This document shows, one piece after another, positions 35,928-44,188 of a DNA stretch of 64,000 nucleotides; position 1 is the first letter of the stretch, and each line of letters begins with the position of its first letter. Source of the stretch: Martinezella rhizogenes (lineage in GTDB: Bacteria; Pseudomonadota; Alphaproteobacteria; Rhizobiales; Rhizobiaceae); the NCBI RefSeq assembly GCF_000799715.1, contig NZ_JUHG01000013.1:806001-870000 (forward strand). The letters are read 5' to 3'. Both the position numbers and the translations under genes were made by a program. Under the pieces are notes generated by a model. That model was not told where the DNA came from. It searched no databases and was given only the letters and a program-made list of their open reading frames with translations.

Positions 35928-37763
35928 TCAATCCGTGTCAGCGGCAGTTGCGCGCCAATGCGGATTGAACACGATCCTGTGCAAGTCGTGCCCGCCTATT
36001 CCGGCGCCTGCCACCGAGAAACGATATTCGAACAGCGTGTAGCCACTTGCGTCCCAGGCCAGCGACTGGATGCCGCTACGGCCCCGCTCAATGGTGCCAA
36101 GACATGGCAAGGCGATCAAAGTCAGCAGGCTCCCGGCGAGCGCTGGACGATAGAAGCGGCTGGCCGTGCGCACGATGTTTTCGCGAGCATGCTGTAAAAC
36201 AATAACCAGGACGAGCAGCGTATAGACTGCTGCATTCACCGTGGCGAAGACATAGAAGCCGCTGGTGTCGCCTGCATTAGCGACAAGCAGCACCGGTAGG
36301 ATGGAGATCAACGACAGCAAGATGTAAGGCGCGAGAACCCTAGAAGGGAGCGGATCAACATTAGAGGTGCCCTTCGGCGTAACGCGAAAATCCACGAAAG
36401 ATCCCGTTGCCCAGTCCCGCACCGCCGCCAGAGTTCCCGCAAGCGCCCACGGCCAGCGAGCGAACAGAAACAATGTCATCTCCCAGCTGAGAACCTTGGC
36501 GTCCATCGGCCTGAACGTGCCAGTGTTACGCCACCGATAAGCAAGCAGGATCAGCAGCACCGACTGTGGTACGAAATGAAGCAGAAAGTCGGGATAGGAC
36601 ACATCAACGAAAATCCGTCCCTGTATAAGCGCAACCACGGGCAGGAAAAACATCAGCGCCATGAAGAGCGAGAAGAGACAATACCAAAGCTGAGAGAACA
36701 GGAATTGGATCTTCAGCCGCAATGGCAGGTGTCTGACCAGCTTTGGTGAATATTGCAGCAGGATCATCATCAGGCTGCGCGACCATTGGAACTCCTGTGT
36801 AATGAGATCCGTGAAGGTGCGCGGACCATCGCCGTGAGCGATCGCGTCGAGCGCATGAACGCCGCGCCAGCCATGCGCGTTCATCATCAAGGTGGTGGAG
36901 TGATCCTCGGCCAGTTCGGGACCAAGCCCCCCTATATCCTTCAGGGCTGCGGTTCGAACGGCGTAGTGCGAGCCGATGCAAAGCGGTGCAAGCCCGCCAT
37001 TGAAACCCGCCTGCAGCGATCCATGCATGCTCGCTTCGGCATAGAGACGACCGCGTGCCGACCAACTTTCGTGAGCATTATGGTCACAAATGCTAGGCGC
37101 GGACACATAGCCAACCGCCGGGTCGGCAAAGGGACGCAGCATCTGATAAAGATAGTCAGGTTCCGGCACATGATCGGCATCGAGCTGGGCGACGAAATCA
37201 TAACGCGCATAGCCATAGTGATCATAAAAGAAGGCGAGATTGCCCTCCTTGCAACGGGTGCGCCGCGGCCATGTCTGGCGGTGATAGTCCTCGCGACCCT
37301 TGCGGGTGGAAACATGGACACCTTGTTCGCGGCACCAGTCCAGTGTCGCGCGTGACGGATCTTCATCGGCAAGCCAGGTGTCGTGCGGCACCGTTTGGGC
37401 CAACATGGCAGACAATGTCTCAGCCACGATTCCGAAGGGCTCCGACGGTGCCTTCGTCACTACCATTGCCACGCGGCTGCCGGCGGGCAAACGCAGCCGT
37501 CCACCTGGTTTCCGCGCATGATAGAATACGACAATAAAATAGACAGGAATGATTGTGACCCACGCCAGCACCGAGGTCACCAAAATGGATCCGACAAGAT
37601 ACACATGGTGCGCGGGGACAAACCACCAGCGCCAGAAGTAGACAACCGCGGCAAGCCATAAAGCGGTGCCGGCAAGATATTCAGCGCGCCGATAACCGGC
37701 CAGGACTGGCACCATTAGCGGTTCGTCCCGCATTGCTTGAGCCTGTATCTCGCGCATACTCAT
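35928..37763 (-). CDS. apsS: Membrane glycosyltransferase family 2, cellulose-synthase-like (ApsS-like)
   Basis: A 611-residue processive-type GT2 polymerase. Two N-terminal membrane helices (ALWLAAVVYFWRW, SILVTSVLAWVTIIPVYFIVVFY) precede the catalytic domain. The catalytic domain contains DEDPSRATLDW, the QLDADHVPEP DxD site, LAEDHSTTLMMNAHGWRG and the TQEFQWSRS acceptor motif. Several C-terminal helices would form the export channel. No C-terminal PilZ domain is present, unlike BcsA. The ATG overlaps the uxe stop (ATGA) with GGAGGTG 6 nt upstream, so the longer open frame to 37928 is rejected. Substrates are likely UDP-xylose, UDP-arabinose or UDP-glucose from the operon enzymes. Confidence 0.87.
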   Translation of the reverse strand: MSMREIQAQAMRDEPLMVPVLAGYRRAEYLAGTALWLAAVVYFWRWWFVPAHHVYLVGSILVTSVLAWVTIIPVYFIVVFYHARKPGGRLRLPAGSRVAMVVTKAPSEPFGIVAETLSAMLAQTVPHDTWLADEDPSRATLDWCREQGVHVSTRKGREDYHRQTWPRRTRCKEGNLAFFYDHYGYARYDFVAQLDADHVPEPDYLYQMLRPFADPAVGYVSAPSICDHNAHESWSARGRLYAEASMHGSLQAGFNGGLAPLCIGSHYAVRTAALKDIGGLGPELAEDHSTTLMMNAHGWRGVHALDAIAHGDGPRTFTDLITQEFQWSRSLMMILLQYSPKLVRHLPLRLKIQFLFSQLWYCLFSLFMALMFFLPVVALIQGRIFVDVSYPDFLLHFVPQSVLLILLAYRWRNTGTFRPMDAKVLSWEMTLFLFARWPWALAGTLAAVRDWATGSFVDFRVTPKGTSNVDPLPSRVLAPYILLSLISILPVLLVANAGDTSGFYVFATVNAAVYTLLVLVIVLQHARENIVRTASRFYRPALAGSLLTLIALPCLGTIERGRSGIQSLAWDASGYTLFEYRFSVAGAGIGGHDLHRIVFNPHWRATAADTD

Positions 37764-38746
37764 TCGTGCACCTCCAATCCGAAGAAAGGAGCGGCAGTTC
37801 GGATGATCGTTTCGATGTTTGAATAAAGAGGCTGAAAGCCGAGTTTCTCGGCTGCAAGACCCGAAGCTGCATAGAGAGCCGGTGGATCGCCTGCCCGGCG
37901 GGCACGCATTTCCACTGGCACTGGGCACCGGGAGATTCGCCTGATCGCGGCCAGAATCTCCTTAATGGATGTTCCACGGCCGGTACCCAGATTGACGGCG
38001 AGGTTCGCCCCACCTCTCATCAGATATTCAACGGCGAGTATATGAGCGCGCGCAAGATCCATGACATGGATGTAGTCGCGGATGCATGTGCCGTCCGGCG
38101 TGTCGTAGTCGTCACCGTAGACCTGAAGAAAGTCGATGGAGCCGCTTGCGGCAAGCAGTGCACGAGGGATCAAATGTGTCTCAGGATCATGCCACTCGCC
38201 AAGCTCTTGCTCCGGATCGGCGCCTGACGCGTTGAAATAGCGGAGTGCCGCATAATGCAGCCCGTAGGCCGCCGAATAATCAGCGAGCATATGTTCCGCA
38301 ATCAGCTTTGTTCTGCCGTAAGGACTTATCGGCTGCGGGATCTGGTGCTCTCGGATCGGTAGACGATCCGGAATGCCGTAGATCGCGCAGCTCGATGAGA
38401 AGATCAGCTTGTCCGTACCCGTGCGGCGGCATGCTTCCAGCAAGGAATGAGTGCCGTTCACATTGTTGGCGTAGTATTTCGCCGGGTTTTCGACGGACTC
38501 ACCGACATAGGCCGAAGCCGCGAAATGTATCACCGCATCCGGGCTGTATTTTGCGAGAACCTCGACAAGGCGTTGCGTGTCGAGAATATCCCCCTTCTCA
38601 AAAGGACCCCAGCGTACCGACTCTTCATGGCCAGTCGAGAGATTGTCATAAACAATCGGCTCATAGCCTTGCTTGCGCAAAAGCTTGGCGGTGTGGCTGC
38701 CGATGAAGCCGGCGCCACCTACGACGAGTATGTTTCGCATGGACAT
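37760..38746 (-). CDS. uxe: UDP-sugar 4-epimerase (GalE/Uxe-like)
   Basis: A 328-residue short-chain dehydrogenase-type epimerase. The NAD motif is GGAGFIGSHTAKLL, the catalytic triad is Tyr143/Lys147 (SPYGRTK) with the Ser of FSSSCAIYG, and YFNASGADP is the GalE-type sugar loop. In S. meliloti the equivalent enzyme was reported to act on both UDP-xylose and UDP-glucose, supplying UDP-arabinose and UDP-galactose. Placement directly after UXS supports UDP-xylose 4-epimerase activity here. ATG 38746 overlaps the UXS stop (TGATG) with GAGGTGG upstream. Confidence 0.87.
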   Translation of the reverse strand: MSMRNILVVGGAGFIGSHTAKLLRKQGYEPIVYDNLSTGHEESVRWGPFEKGDILDTQRLVEVLAKYSPDAVIHFAASAYVGESVENPAKYYANNVNGTHSLLEACRRTGTDKLIFSSSCAIYGIPDRLPIREHQIPQPISPYGRTKLIAEHMLADYSAAYGLHYAALRYFNASGADPEQELGEWHDPETHLIPRALLAASGSIDFLQVYGDDYDTPDGTCIRDYIHVMDLARAHILAVEYLMRGGANLAVNLGTGRGTSIKEILAAIRRISRCPVPVEMRARRAGDPPALYAASGLAAEKLGFQPLYSNIETIIRTAAPFFGLEVHE

Positions 38747-39759
38747 CACGCCACCTCGACAAGCTCGCCATTGGGGCGAACGAGTTGACGTTCGAAATAG
38801 GAAACCGTCGACTTCAGACCGTCCGCCAATGCGACAGACGGCTCCCACTTCAATTCCCGTTTCGCAACCGTAATATCGGGTCGGCGCTGGCGAGGATCAT
38901 CGACCGGCAGCGGCTGATAGACAATTTTCGATGGTGATCCCGTCATCGCAACGACCTGTTCCGCGAGATTGCGAATACTAAACTCGGTCGGATTGCCAAG
39001 ATTGACCGGCGTGTGAATTGCCGGCTGGCTGCGCATCAGCCGGGTGAAACCCTCGATCAGATCATCGACATAACAAAAGGAGCGCGTCTGCGATCCGTCG
39101 CCGTAGATGGTGATATCCTGCCCCTTGAGCGCTTGGACGATGAAGTTGGAAACGACGCGGCCATCGTCAGGACGCATGCGCGGCCCGTAAGTATTGAAGA
39201 TGCGCGCGATCCTGATATCGACGCCATATTTCTTATGGAAGTCGTAGAAAAGCGTCTCGGCAGAACGCTTGCCTTCATCATAGCAGGAGCGTGGGCCGAA
39301 GGAATTGACATGGCCCCAATAGCCTTCCGGCTGCGGATGGACCTGCGGATCTCCATAGATTTCCGAGGTGGAAGCCTGAAATATCCTTGCTTGATGATGC
39401 GCTGCCAGTTCTAGAAGGTTTAACGATCCGAAAACGCACGTTTTCAAGGTATGGATCGGGTCTGCCTGATAATGTTGCGGCGAAGCCGGACATGCCAGAT
39501 TATAAATCTCGTCGATGGGCAGATCGATCGACCCGATAATGTCATGGCGGATAAAACTAAAAGTGTCGAAACGCAGCAAATGCCGCAAATTCTCCATCCG
39601 CCCAGTCGAGAAATCGTCCACGCAGATCACTTCGTGACCTTCAAGTAACAGCCGCTCGCAAAGATGAGAGCCGAGAAATCCCGCGCCTCCCGCAACAAGA
39701 ACTACACGCCTTGCGGTATGCATCAGAGATAAATGCGAAGATCTGAAGGTCATACTCAT
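38746..39759 (-). CDS. uxs1: UDP-glucuronate decarboxylase (UDP-xylose synthase)
   Basis: A 337-residue UXS-type enzyme converting UDP-glucuronate to UDP-xylose. The NAD motif is [56 protein letters not shown], Tyr160/Lys164 in SCYDEGKR, and [20 protein letters not shown] are all diagnostic of UXS over other epimerases. ATG 39759 follows GGGGAG; the frame is open to 39825. It is the first gene of the polysaccharide operon, with a 581-base leader below a CuxR-like regulator gene. It provides the pentose precursor for an arabinose/xylose-containing polymer. Confidence 0.92.
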   Translation of the reverse strand: MSMTFRSSHLSLMHTARRVVLVAGGAGFLGSHLCERLLLEGHEVICVDDFSTGRMENLRHLLRFDTFSFIRHDIIGSIDLPIDEIYNLACPASPQHYQADPIHTLKTCVFGSLNLLELAAHHQARIFQASTSEIYGDPQVHPQPEGYWGHVNSFGPRSCYDEGKRSAETLFYDFHKKYGVDIRIARIFNTYGPRMRPDDGRVVSNFIVQALKGQDITIYGDGSQTRSFCYVDDLIEGFTRLMRSQPAIHTPVNLGNPTEFSIRNLAEQVVAMTGSPSKIVYQPLPVDDPRQRRPDITVAKRELKWEPSVALADGLKSTVSYFERQLVRPNGELVEVA

Positions 39760-40340
39760 AAAACTCTCCCCACTATTTTGTTTCACGCTCAAAATATTCG
39801 GGTTACAACACCTTATAGTGCTCACCGCTAAGCGTCAGCGATAGTTAAATTATTGTTATAATCGCTAATTATAACTTAGTAACATCCATACAAACTGTCG
39901 TTATCCGGGAATTCAGAAACTTTACATTTTGTCCATATTATTTATCTTAGGTTGTCATGGTAAAAATAGATAAATACATTTCACGCAACGAATAATCGTT
40001 GTGTAATTTTCGCAGTTTTCGGAATAAAGTCTGTAGTTACTATCCCCATAAGCAGATACAATGCGGGGAATTGATCCCTTTTGTTGTTCCGGATAGGTTG
40101 AAAACCAGGGAAGCGGCTACTGTTGCTCTGAAGGCATTGACAGCGCGCGAAGTCCTGGCGGGTCACAATCGCTGCGGCGGCACTCGATAACGATGTTGCA
40201 ATCTGCGCGCTCGGACACTTTGCGAGGACGACATTAATCCACCCATCAGGCAGCGGAATGCATGCGCGAGGATTGTCCGCGTTAGTCGGATGGTTGAAGG
40301 GATTGTTCGTCAGGCGCCGAAGGCGGTCCAATAATCCAGT
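39760..40340 (-). promoter_or_regulatory. Long AT-rich leader/promoter region of the polysaccharide operon
   Basis: These 581 bases lie between the CuxR-like gene and uxs1, unusually long for this gene-dense window and AT-rich from 39780 to 39980. It should hold the c-di-GMP/CuxR-responsive promoter. A TTATAATT read on the minus strand near 39866-39873 could be a -10 element. The inverted repeat at 39837-39866 is the best operator candidate. A 116-codon minus-strand frame (39981-40331) shows no domain and is not called. Confidence 0.5.
39837..39866. promoter_or_regulatory. Inverted repeat upstream of uxs1 (candidate operator)
   Basis: AGCGAT (39837-39842) and ATCGCT (39861-39866) are perfect inverted copies, 18 bases apart, about 80-110 bases upstream of the uxs1 start. 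The separation is close to two helical turns, as expected for a dimeric AraC-type regulator. The half-sites are short, so chance is not excluded. Confidence 0.3.
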
Positions 40341-41531
40341 TTAGCGGCTATGGCCGAGCATTCTCAACCACTTGTCGAAGGATTGATCACCGTCGCCCTC
40401 AGAAATCGGCGCGACTATATGCCCGAGATAAGGTGGAACCGTCAGGTTCCGCGCCTCGCGAGGGCTGTAGCCAAACTCCTTACTGAAGGCCCGGCTAAAG
40501 TGGGCAGCAGAAGAAAACCCGACTGCGAAGGCGATGTCGATGATTTGCTGCCGATTGGTGAGATCGCTGAGGGCCGCATGGGCAGACAGAAGACGGCGCC
40601 GTTGAATATAATGATGGACTCCACCATCCAACTCGAGCACCTGATAAAGGCGGGTCCGCGAAATGCCGAGTTCCCGACATAGCCGCTCCGTCGTGAGATC
40701 GGGCGACATCAAATTGCGCTGCACGAAACGCCGGATGCGTTCCATCAAAGCCCAATTGCTGTGCTGCTCCGAGACAGTGGATTCAATGGCCAGCGACGAA
40801 ACACAGGTCAAAATCATATCGCGCGTCGTCTGTACTACATGGGGAAGATCCTTTGCCGCAAACTGCGAAAGATTCTCCTCGAGGCTATCCAGATACTCTA
40901 TCAGCATTTTGGTATAGGTCCCCGACAATGCGGTGTTGTTCCTGATCTCGGTGGAGCCGGGAACATCAAAAAACAGCTCGCGAGGCAAATAAAGGGACAG
41001 GCTTCGCAACTGGGTTGATCGGCCTCGAAAAGGGTGCGCCAAAGACCGCAGCTCCACATTCCCCGGCTCACCTTCCGAGACACGCCCATCGACTTCCGTC
41101 CATGTGTGGCCGCTGCGTAATATTGAGACGTGCCAATGATCGATGAGATCCGATCTCACCCTTGCCTGCGAGCGCAGGTAGCTGTGTGGAGGCGTATTTT
41201 GTTGGACGACCAACATTCCACCGAGATTCCACGCTGCGTGGTCGGCGACAAACTCCACATCCTGGGAAGAAATATCCGGACGTTGAACATCCAACAAGGG
41301 GGCCACATAGGCCTGCCAAGCGGCAAATTGTTCTATCGGCGCCAGATCTCGCGTGGAAAACACCAGTGGCTTCAACGCCGACGAAACCGATTGCTCTTCC
41401 TCGGTTGCCGCTGCCTGCCGTGGAAAACGACGGCGCTCACCATGCACCGGTCCGACTTCATCGCTCTGCGTGCTATCCTTGGCTTTGATAGCGCTGGCCG
41501 CAGCTCGTTCTTCGCGCCGAAAGTCTGACAA
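40341..41531 (-). CDS. cuxR: AraC-family regulator with RxxxR c-di-GMP motif (CuxR-like)
   Basis: A 396-residue AraC regulator with an N-terminal cupin-like domain and C-terminal LTTERLCRELGISRTRLYQVL plus QQIIDIAFAVGFSSAAHFSRAFSKEFGYSPREA helices. ERRRFPR gives RxxxR at Arg34-Arg38, the PilZ-like c-di-GMP-binding element described for CuxR. There is no usable ATG; TTG 41531 is chosen because GGAGAGG lies 5 nt upstream (another TTG is at 41552). CuxR activates the uxs1-uxe-aps operon when c-di-GMP is high, and this gene sits directly upstream of that operon on the same strand. The GGDEF-EAL operon is divergent from it. Confidence 0.85.
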   Translation of the reverse strand: MSDFRREERAAASAIKAKDSTQSDEVGPVHGERRRFPRQAAATEEEQSVSSALKPLVFSTRDLAPIEQFAAWQAYVAPLLDVQRPDISSQDVEFVADHAAWNLGGMLVVQQNTPPHSYLRSQARVRSDLIDHWHVSILRSGHTWTEVDGRVSEGEPGNVELRSLAHPFRGRSTQLRSLSLYLPRELFFDVPGSTEIRNNTALSGTYTKMLIEYLDSLEENLSQFAAKDLPHVVQTTRDMILTCVSSLAIESTVSEQHSNWALMERIRRFVQRNLMSPDLTTERLCRELGISRTRLYQVLELDGGVHHYIQRRRLLSAHAALSDLTNRQQIIDIAFAVGFSSAAHFSRAFSKEFGYSPREARNLTVPPYLGHIVAPISEGDGDQSFDKWLRMLGHSR

Positions 41532-41925
41532 TTTGGCCTCTCCAGAGCCCAACCCTCAAATACGCTTGCCGTGTCAACGGCATTTCGACTCCGGCTAACG
41601 GCCGGTAAAAAACGAAGTATCGCCCCGCTGCCAGTTATTGTCCAGGCAATTTGACCGGGCACCTTCGGGCCAAGCCTGAACGGTCATACTGAACCGTTGA
41701 GGCATACTTCGATGATTATGCTCAGTCCATCTTTCGAACAACGAACCTTCTGGCAGTATATGTTGCCGCATTTATTAGCTATTTTCTATTCAAACATCCT
41801 GTAATATATTGATTGAAAATTGGTCGCCACTCACCTGCGAAGTAATATCCCCTGGATGATGCGTTCGCTGCTGAGGTTGGATAACGACCGCACCTTGCGT
41901 GTGCCGGTTTGGGAGGACTAGCCGC
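41532..41925. promoter_or_regulatory. Divergent promoter region between cuxR-like and GGDEF-EAL operons
   Basis: The 394-base region contains an AT-rich core at about 41750-41825 and the GGGAGGA ribosome site (41911-41917) for the GGDEF-EAL gene. The start codons on each side imply at least one promoter per strand. Specific -35/-10 pairs could not be chosen confidently. Shared control of the c-di-GMP enzyme and the c-di-GMP receptor from here is plausible. Confidence 0.45.
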
Positions 41926-43629
41926 ATGCCCGAAAATCGTGCGAATTGGCCACTGCTGGTTCCACAAAAATCTGAATTTGACGATCGTCCGGAGGCGCTA
42001 TTCTCGCTGTGGGGCCCGGATTTCAAGCTTGTAGAATGCTCTGAGGAACTTAAGGAGCGCGCGAGCCCTGGCTCTCTGACTGCTATGACGTTGTGGGAGC
42101 TCTACCCCTCTTTGGCAAATCCCGCATTCGCGGACTTGGTTCAGCTCGTGGTCGATACCGGGCATTCGCGACGTGTTCGGCTCAATCCCTCGGTGTCCAC
42201 GGGCCGGGATTTGCTGTTATTCCATACCCGGGACGGTCTTTGCGTTATCGAAATCGACAACAGTGGCATCAACAGAGCGACATTGCCGGAAGACCAGGAG
42301 CGGGCGCGACTTCTTCATCAGGCAACACATGACGTTCTAACTGGTTTACCCAATCGTCGCCAATTCAGCCAGGAGCTGGATAGACTCCTGCCGACTGGTG
42401 GTGAAGCAGGTCTCGCGCTGATGCAGATCGACCTGGACGATTTCAAGCCCGTCAACGATACGATGGGGCATGGTGCCGGCGATATCGTGCTTCGGCTTGC
42501 CGCCGAAAGGATCAGCCGAACCCTTGAACGCGATGAAATAGCATACCGCCTGGCCGGCGATGAGTTTGCCGTTATCCAGGTTGCCGCGCAGCAACCAGCG
42601 GAGGCCGAAAGGCTGGCGGAGGCATTGGTTGCCGAATTCAAGAAGCCGTTCACCGTTGACGGAATCTCGCTGTTCGTCGGCGCAAGTATCGGCATAGCGA
42701 TTGCACCTCGTGACGGCAATGAGGGGGAGCAGTTGATGAAAGCTGCCGACGTGGCGCTTTATGCCGCCAAAAAGGAGGGCCGCCGACGGGCGCGAACGTT
42801 CGACCAAGGCATGCTTTTGGTGTTAGAGCAAAGGGAGACGCTGCGGCGCAGTTTGCGTGTGGCGCTCCAGCACCATGAGTTCTTCCTCGAATATCAGCCG
42901 CTGGTGAAACCCCCATTTACGGTCGTCGGATTCGAGGCACTGTTGCGCTGGCGACATCCCAGTTTGGGCATTATTCCACCAATAGCCTTTATCCCGATGG
43001 CGGAGGCCGATGGTTTGATGAGCGAGATCGGCCAATGGATACTTGAGGAAGCGTGCCGAGAAGCCCTTACATGGCCGGTGCACTACACGGTGGCCGTCAA
43101 TCTGTCGCCAGCCGAATTTCTGACGCCGGGCTTTACCGACCGGGTCGCGCAAACGCTCGATATTGTCGGGTTCCCCTCCGAACGTCTGGAACTTGAGATC
43201 ACCGAAAGCGTCTTGCTGGAGCGCACCACCAACAATCTCGATACGTTGAACACGCTCAACGTGCTCGGCATTCAGATTTCACTCGATGATTTTGGGACCG
43301 AATACTCCTCCTTGAGTTACCTTAAGAATTTTCCGTTCGATAACATCAAGATCGACAAGTATTTTATAAAGGATCTCCTTCGGGACAGCAAAAGCCAAAC
43401 CATTGTCCGCTCCGTCATCGCCTTGGCGCACGGCCTCGATATGCGCGTCACGGCCGAGGGCGTGGAGACAGCGCAACAGGCCGCCTGGCTCCAGGGTGAA
43501 GGTTGTGACCGTTTGCAAGGCTATTTCCTCAGCCCACCGATGGGAGCTGACCGGTTGAACGACTTCATAGTGCAGAGGAACCGCACACATCCAGCGTCCG
43601 CCCTCGACGAGGCCCGCGCTGGGCCCTGA
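41926..43629 (+). CDS. GGDEF-EAL dual-domain c-di-GMP enzyme
   Basis: A 567-residue cytoplasmic protein with no membrane segment. A divergent PAS-like N-terminus (residues 1-120: FSLWGPDFKLVECSEEL) precedes GGDEF and EAL domains. The GGDEF domain has IDLDDFKPVNDTMGHGAGD and the active loop AGDEF (residues 210-214); no RxxD inhibitory site precedes it. The EAL domain has Glu337 in FEALLRWRHP, NLSPAEF, LEITES, DDFGTEYSSL (normally DDFGTGYSSL), IKIDKYF and AEGVET. It could make or break c-di-GMP. ATG 41926 follows GGGAGGA. It heads a six-gene operon encoding a partner-switching module and faces the CuxR-like gene. Confidence 0.9.
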   Translation: MPENRANWPLLVPQKSEFDDRPEALFSLWGPDFKLVECSEELKERASPGSLTAMTLWELYPSLANPAFADLVQLVVDTGHSRRVRLNPSVSTGRDLLLFHTRDGLCVIEIDNSGINRATLPEDQERARLLHQATHDVLTGLPNRRQFSQELDRLLPTGGEAGLALMQIDLDDFKPVNDTMGHGAGDIVLRLAAERISRTLERDEIAYRLAGDEFAVIQVAAQQPAEAERLAEALVAEFKKPFTVDGISLFVGASIGIAIAPRDGNEGEQLMKAADVALYAAKKEGRRRARTFDQGMLLVLEQRETLRRSLRVALQHHEFFLEYQPLVKPPFTVVGFEALLRWRHPSLGIIPPIAFIPMAEADGLMSEIGQWILEEACREALTWPVHYTVAVNLSPAEFLTPGFTDRVAQTLDIVGFPSERLELEITESVLLERTTNNLDTLNTLNVLGIQISLDDFGTEYSSLSYLKNFPFDNIKIDKYFIKDLLRDSKSQTIVRSVIALAHGLDMRVTAEGVETAQQAAWLQGEGCDRLQGYFLSPPMGADRLNDFIVQRNRTHPASALDEARAGP

Positions 43630-43663
43630 CTTTTGAAATGCCCTTTGATGAAGGAGGTTTCAG

Positions 43664-44188
43664 TTGAACATGAAAGAGACGCCAGCGGACCCATCGAATA
43701 TTGAGTTTGAGCCACTGCTCGATCTGAAAATGGACATGGCGGTCTTTACCGCAGACTGGTTGCATTGCGGTCAATGCTCCAACTACATCGCTCGAATGGT
43801 CAGTCATGATCGCCGTGACCCCATCCGACATGCAAACCTGCTTTCATCGGCTCTCAACGAGCTTTTGGAAATGTCGTTTCATTCGAATGAACATCATGGC
43901 GAATTCGTCTATCGGTTCTATCGCTACCGCGAAATGGAGCGCATAGAGCTGACGTTTCCATGTTCGCCCCAGAAGCGTCGATTCTACCATGAGATCGTCC
44001 AGGAACTCAAAAGCGAACAGGCGCTCGCAACCTATCTCGACGTTATTGCCAACAATGCAGCACCTGCCGATCGCGTGATCCTGTTCGGTCTGGCGGTTAA
44101 TTATGATGCAGACATAAAAGCCAAGGATCTGGGCACCGGTGCCTTGACCTTTATTGTCGATCTGCCGCTCGAGAGGCTGCTCAATTGA
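43664..44188 (+). CDS. Divergent HATPase-fold regulator (SiaB/anti-sigma-kinase-like, degenerate N-box)
   Basis: A 174-residue protein. ALNELLEMSFHSNEHHGEFVYRFYR (from residue 63) aligns with the N-box region VTNELLENAIKF of the HATPase encoded downstream, but the second Asn is replaced (NELLEM), so ATP binding or kinase activity may be lost. No glycine-rich lid is obvious. AAGGAGG at 43651-43657 is best spaced for a TTG start at 43664; an ATG at 43670 is the alternative. It overlaps the next gene by 4 bases (TTGA). It probably acts as a non-catalytic binding partner for a STAS protein; this is inference. Confidence 0.6.
   Translation: MNMKETPADPSNIEFEPLLDLKMDMAVFTADWLHCGQCSNYIARMVSHDRRDPIRHANLLSSALNELLEMSFHSNEHHGEFVYRFYRYREMERIELTFPCSPQKRRFYHEIVQELKSEQALATYLDVIANNAAPADRVILFGLAVNYDADIKAKDLGTGALTFIVDLPLERLLN

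Noticed and set aside
35928..37763. A c-di-GMP-binding PilZ domain in the polysaccharide synthase.
   Set aside because: The C-terminus lacks RxxxR and DxSxxG; control appears to be transcriptional through the AraC regulators instead.
37764..37928. N-terminal extension of the glycosyltransferase to 37928.
   Set aside because: It lies inside the epimerase gene; ATG 37763 overlaps the epimerase stop and has a near-ideal GGAGGTG ribosome site.
39981..40331. A 116-codon minus-strand frame in the uxs1 leader.
   Set aside because: There is no ribosome site, no domain and no codon signature; it is treated as part of the regulatory leader. A leader peptide cannot be fully excluded.
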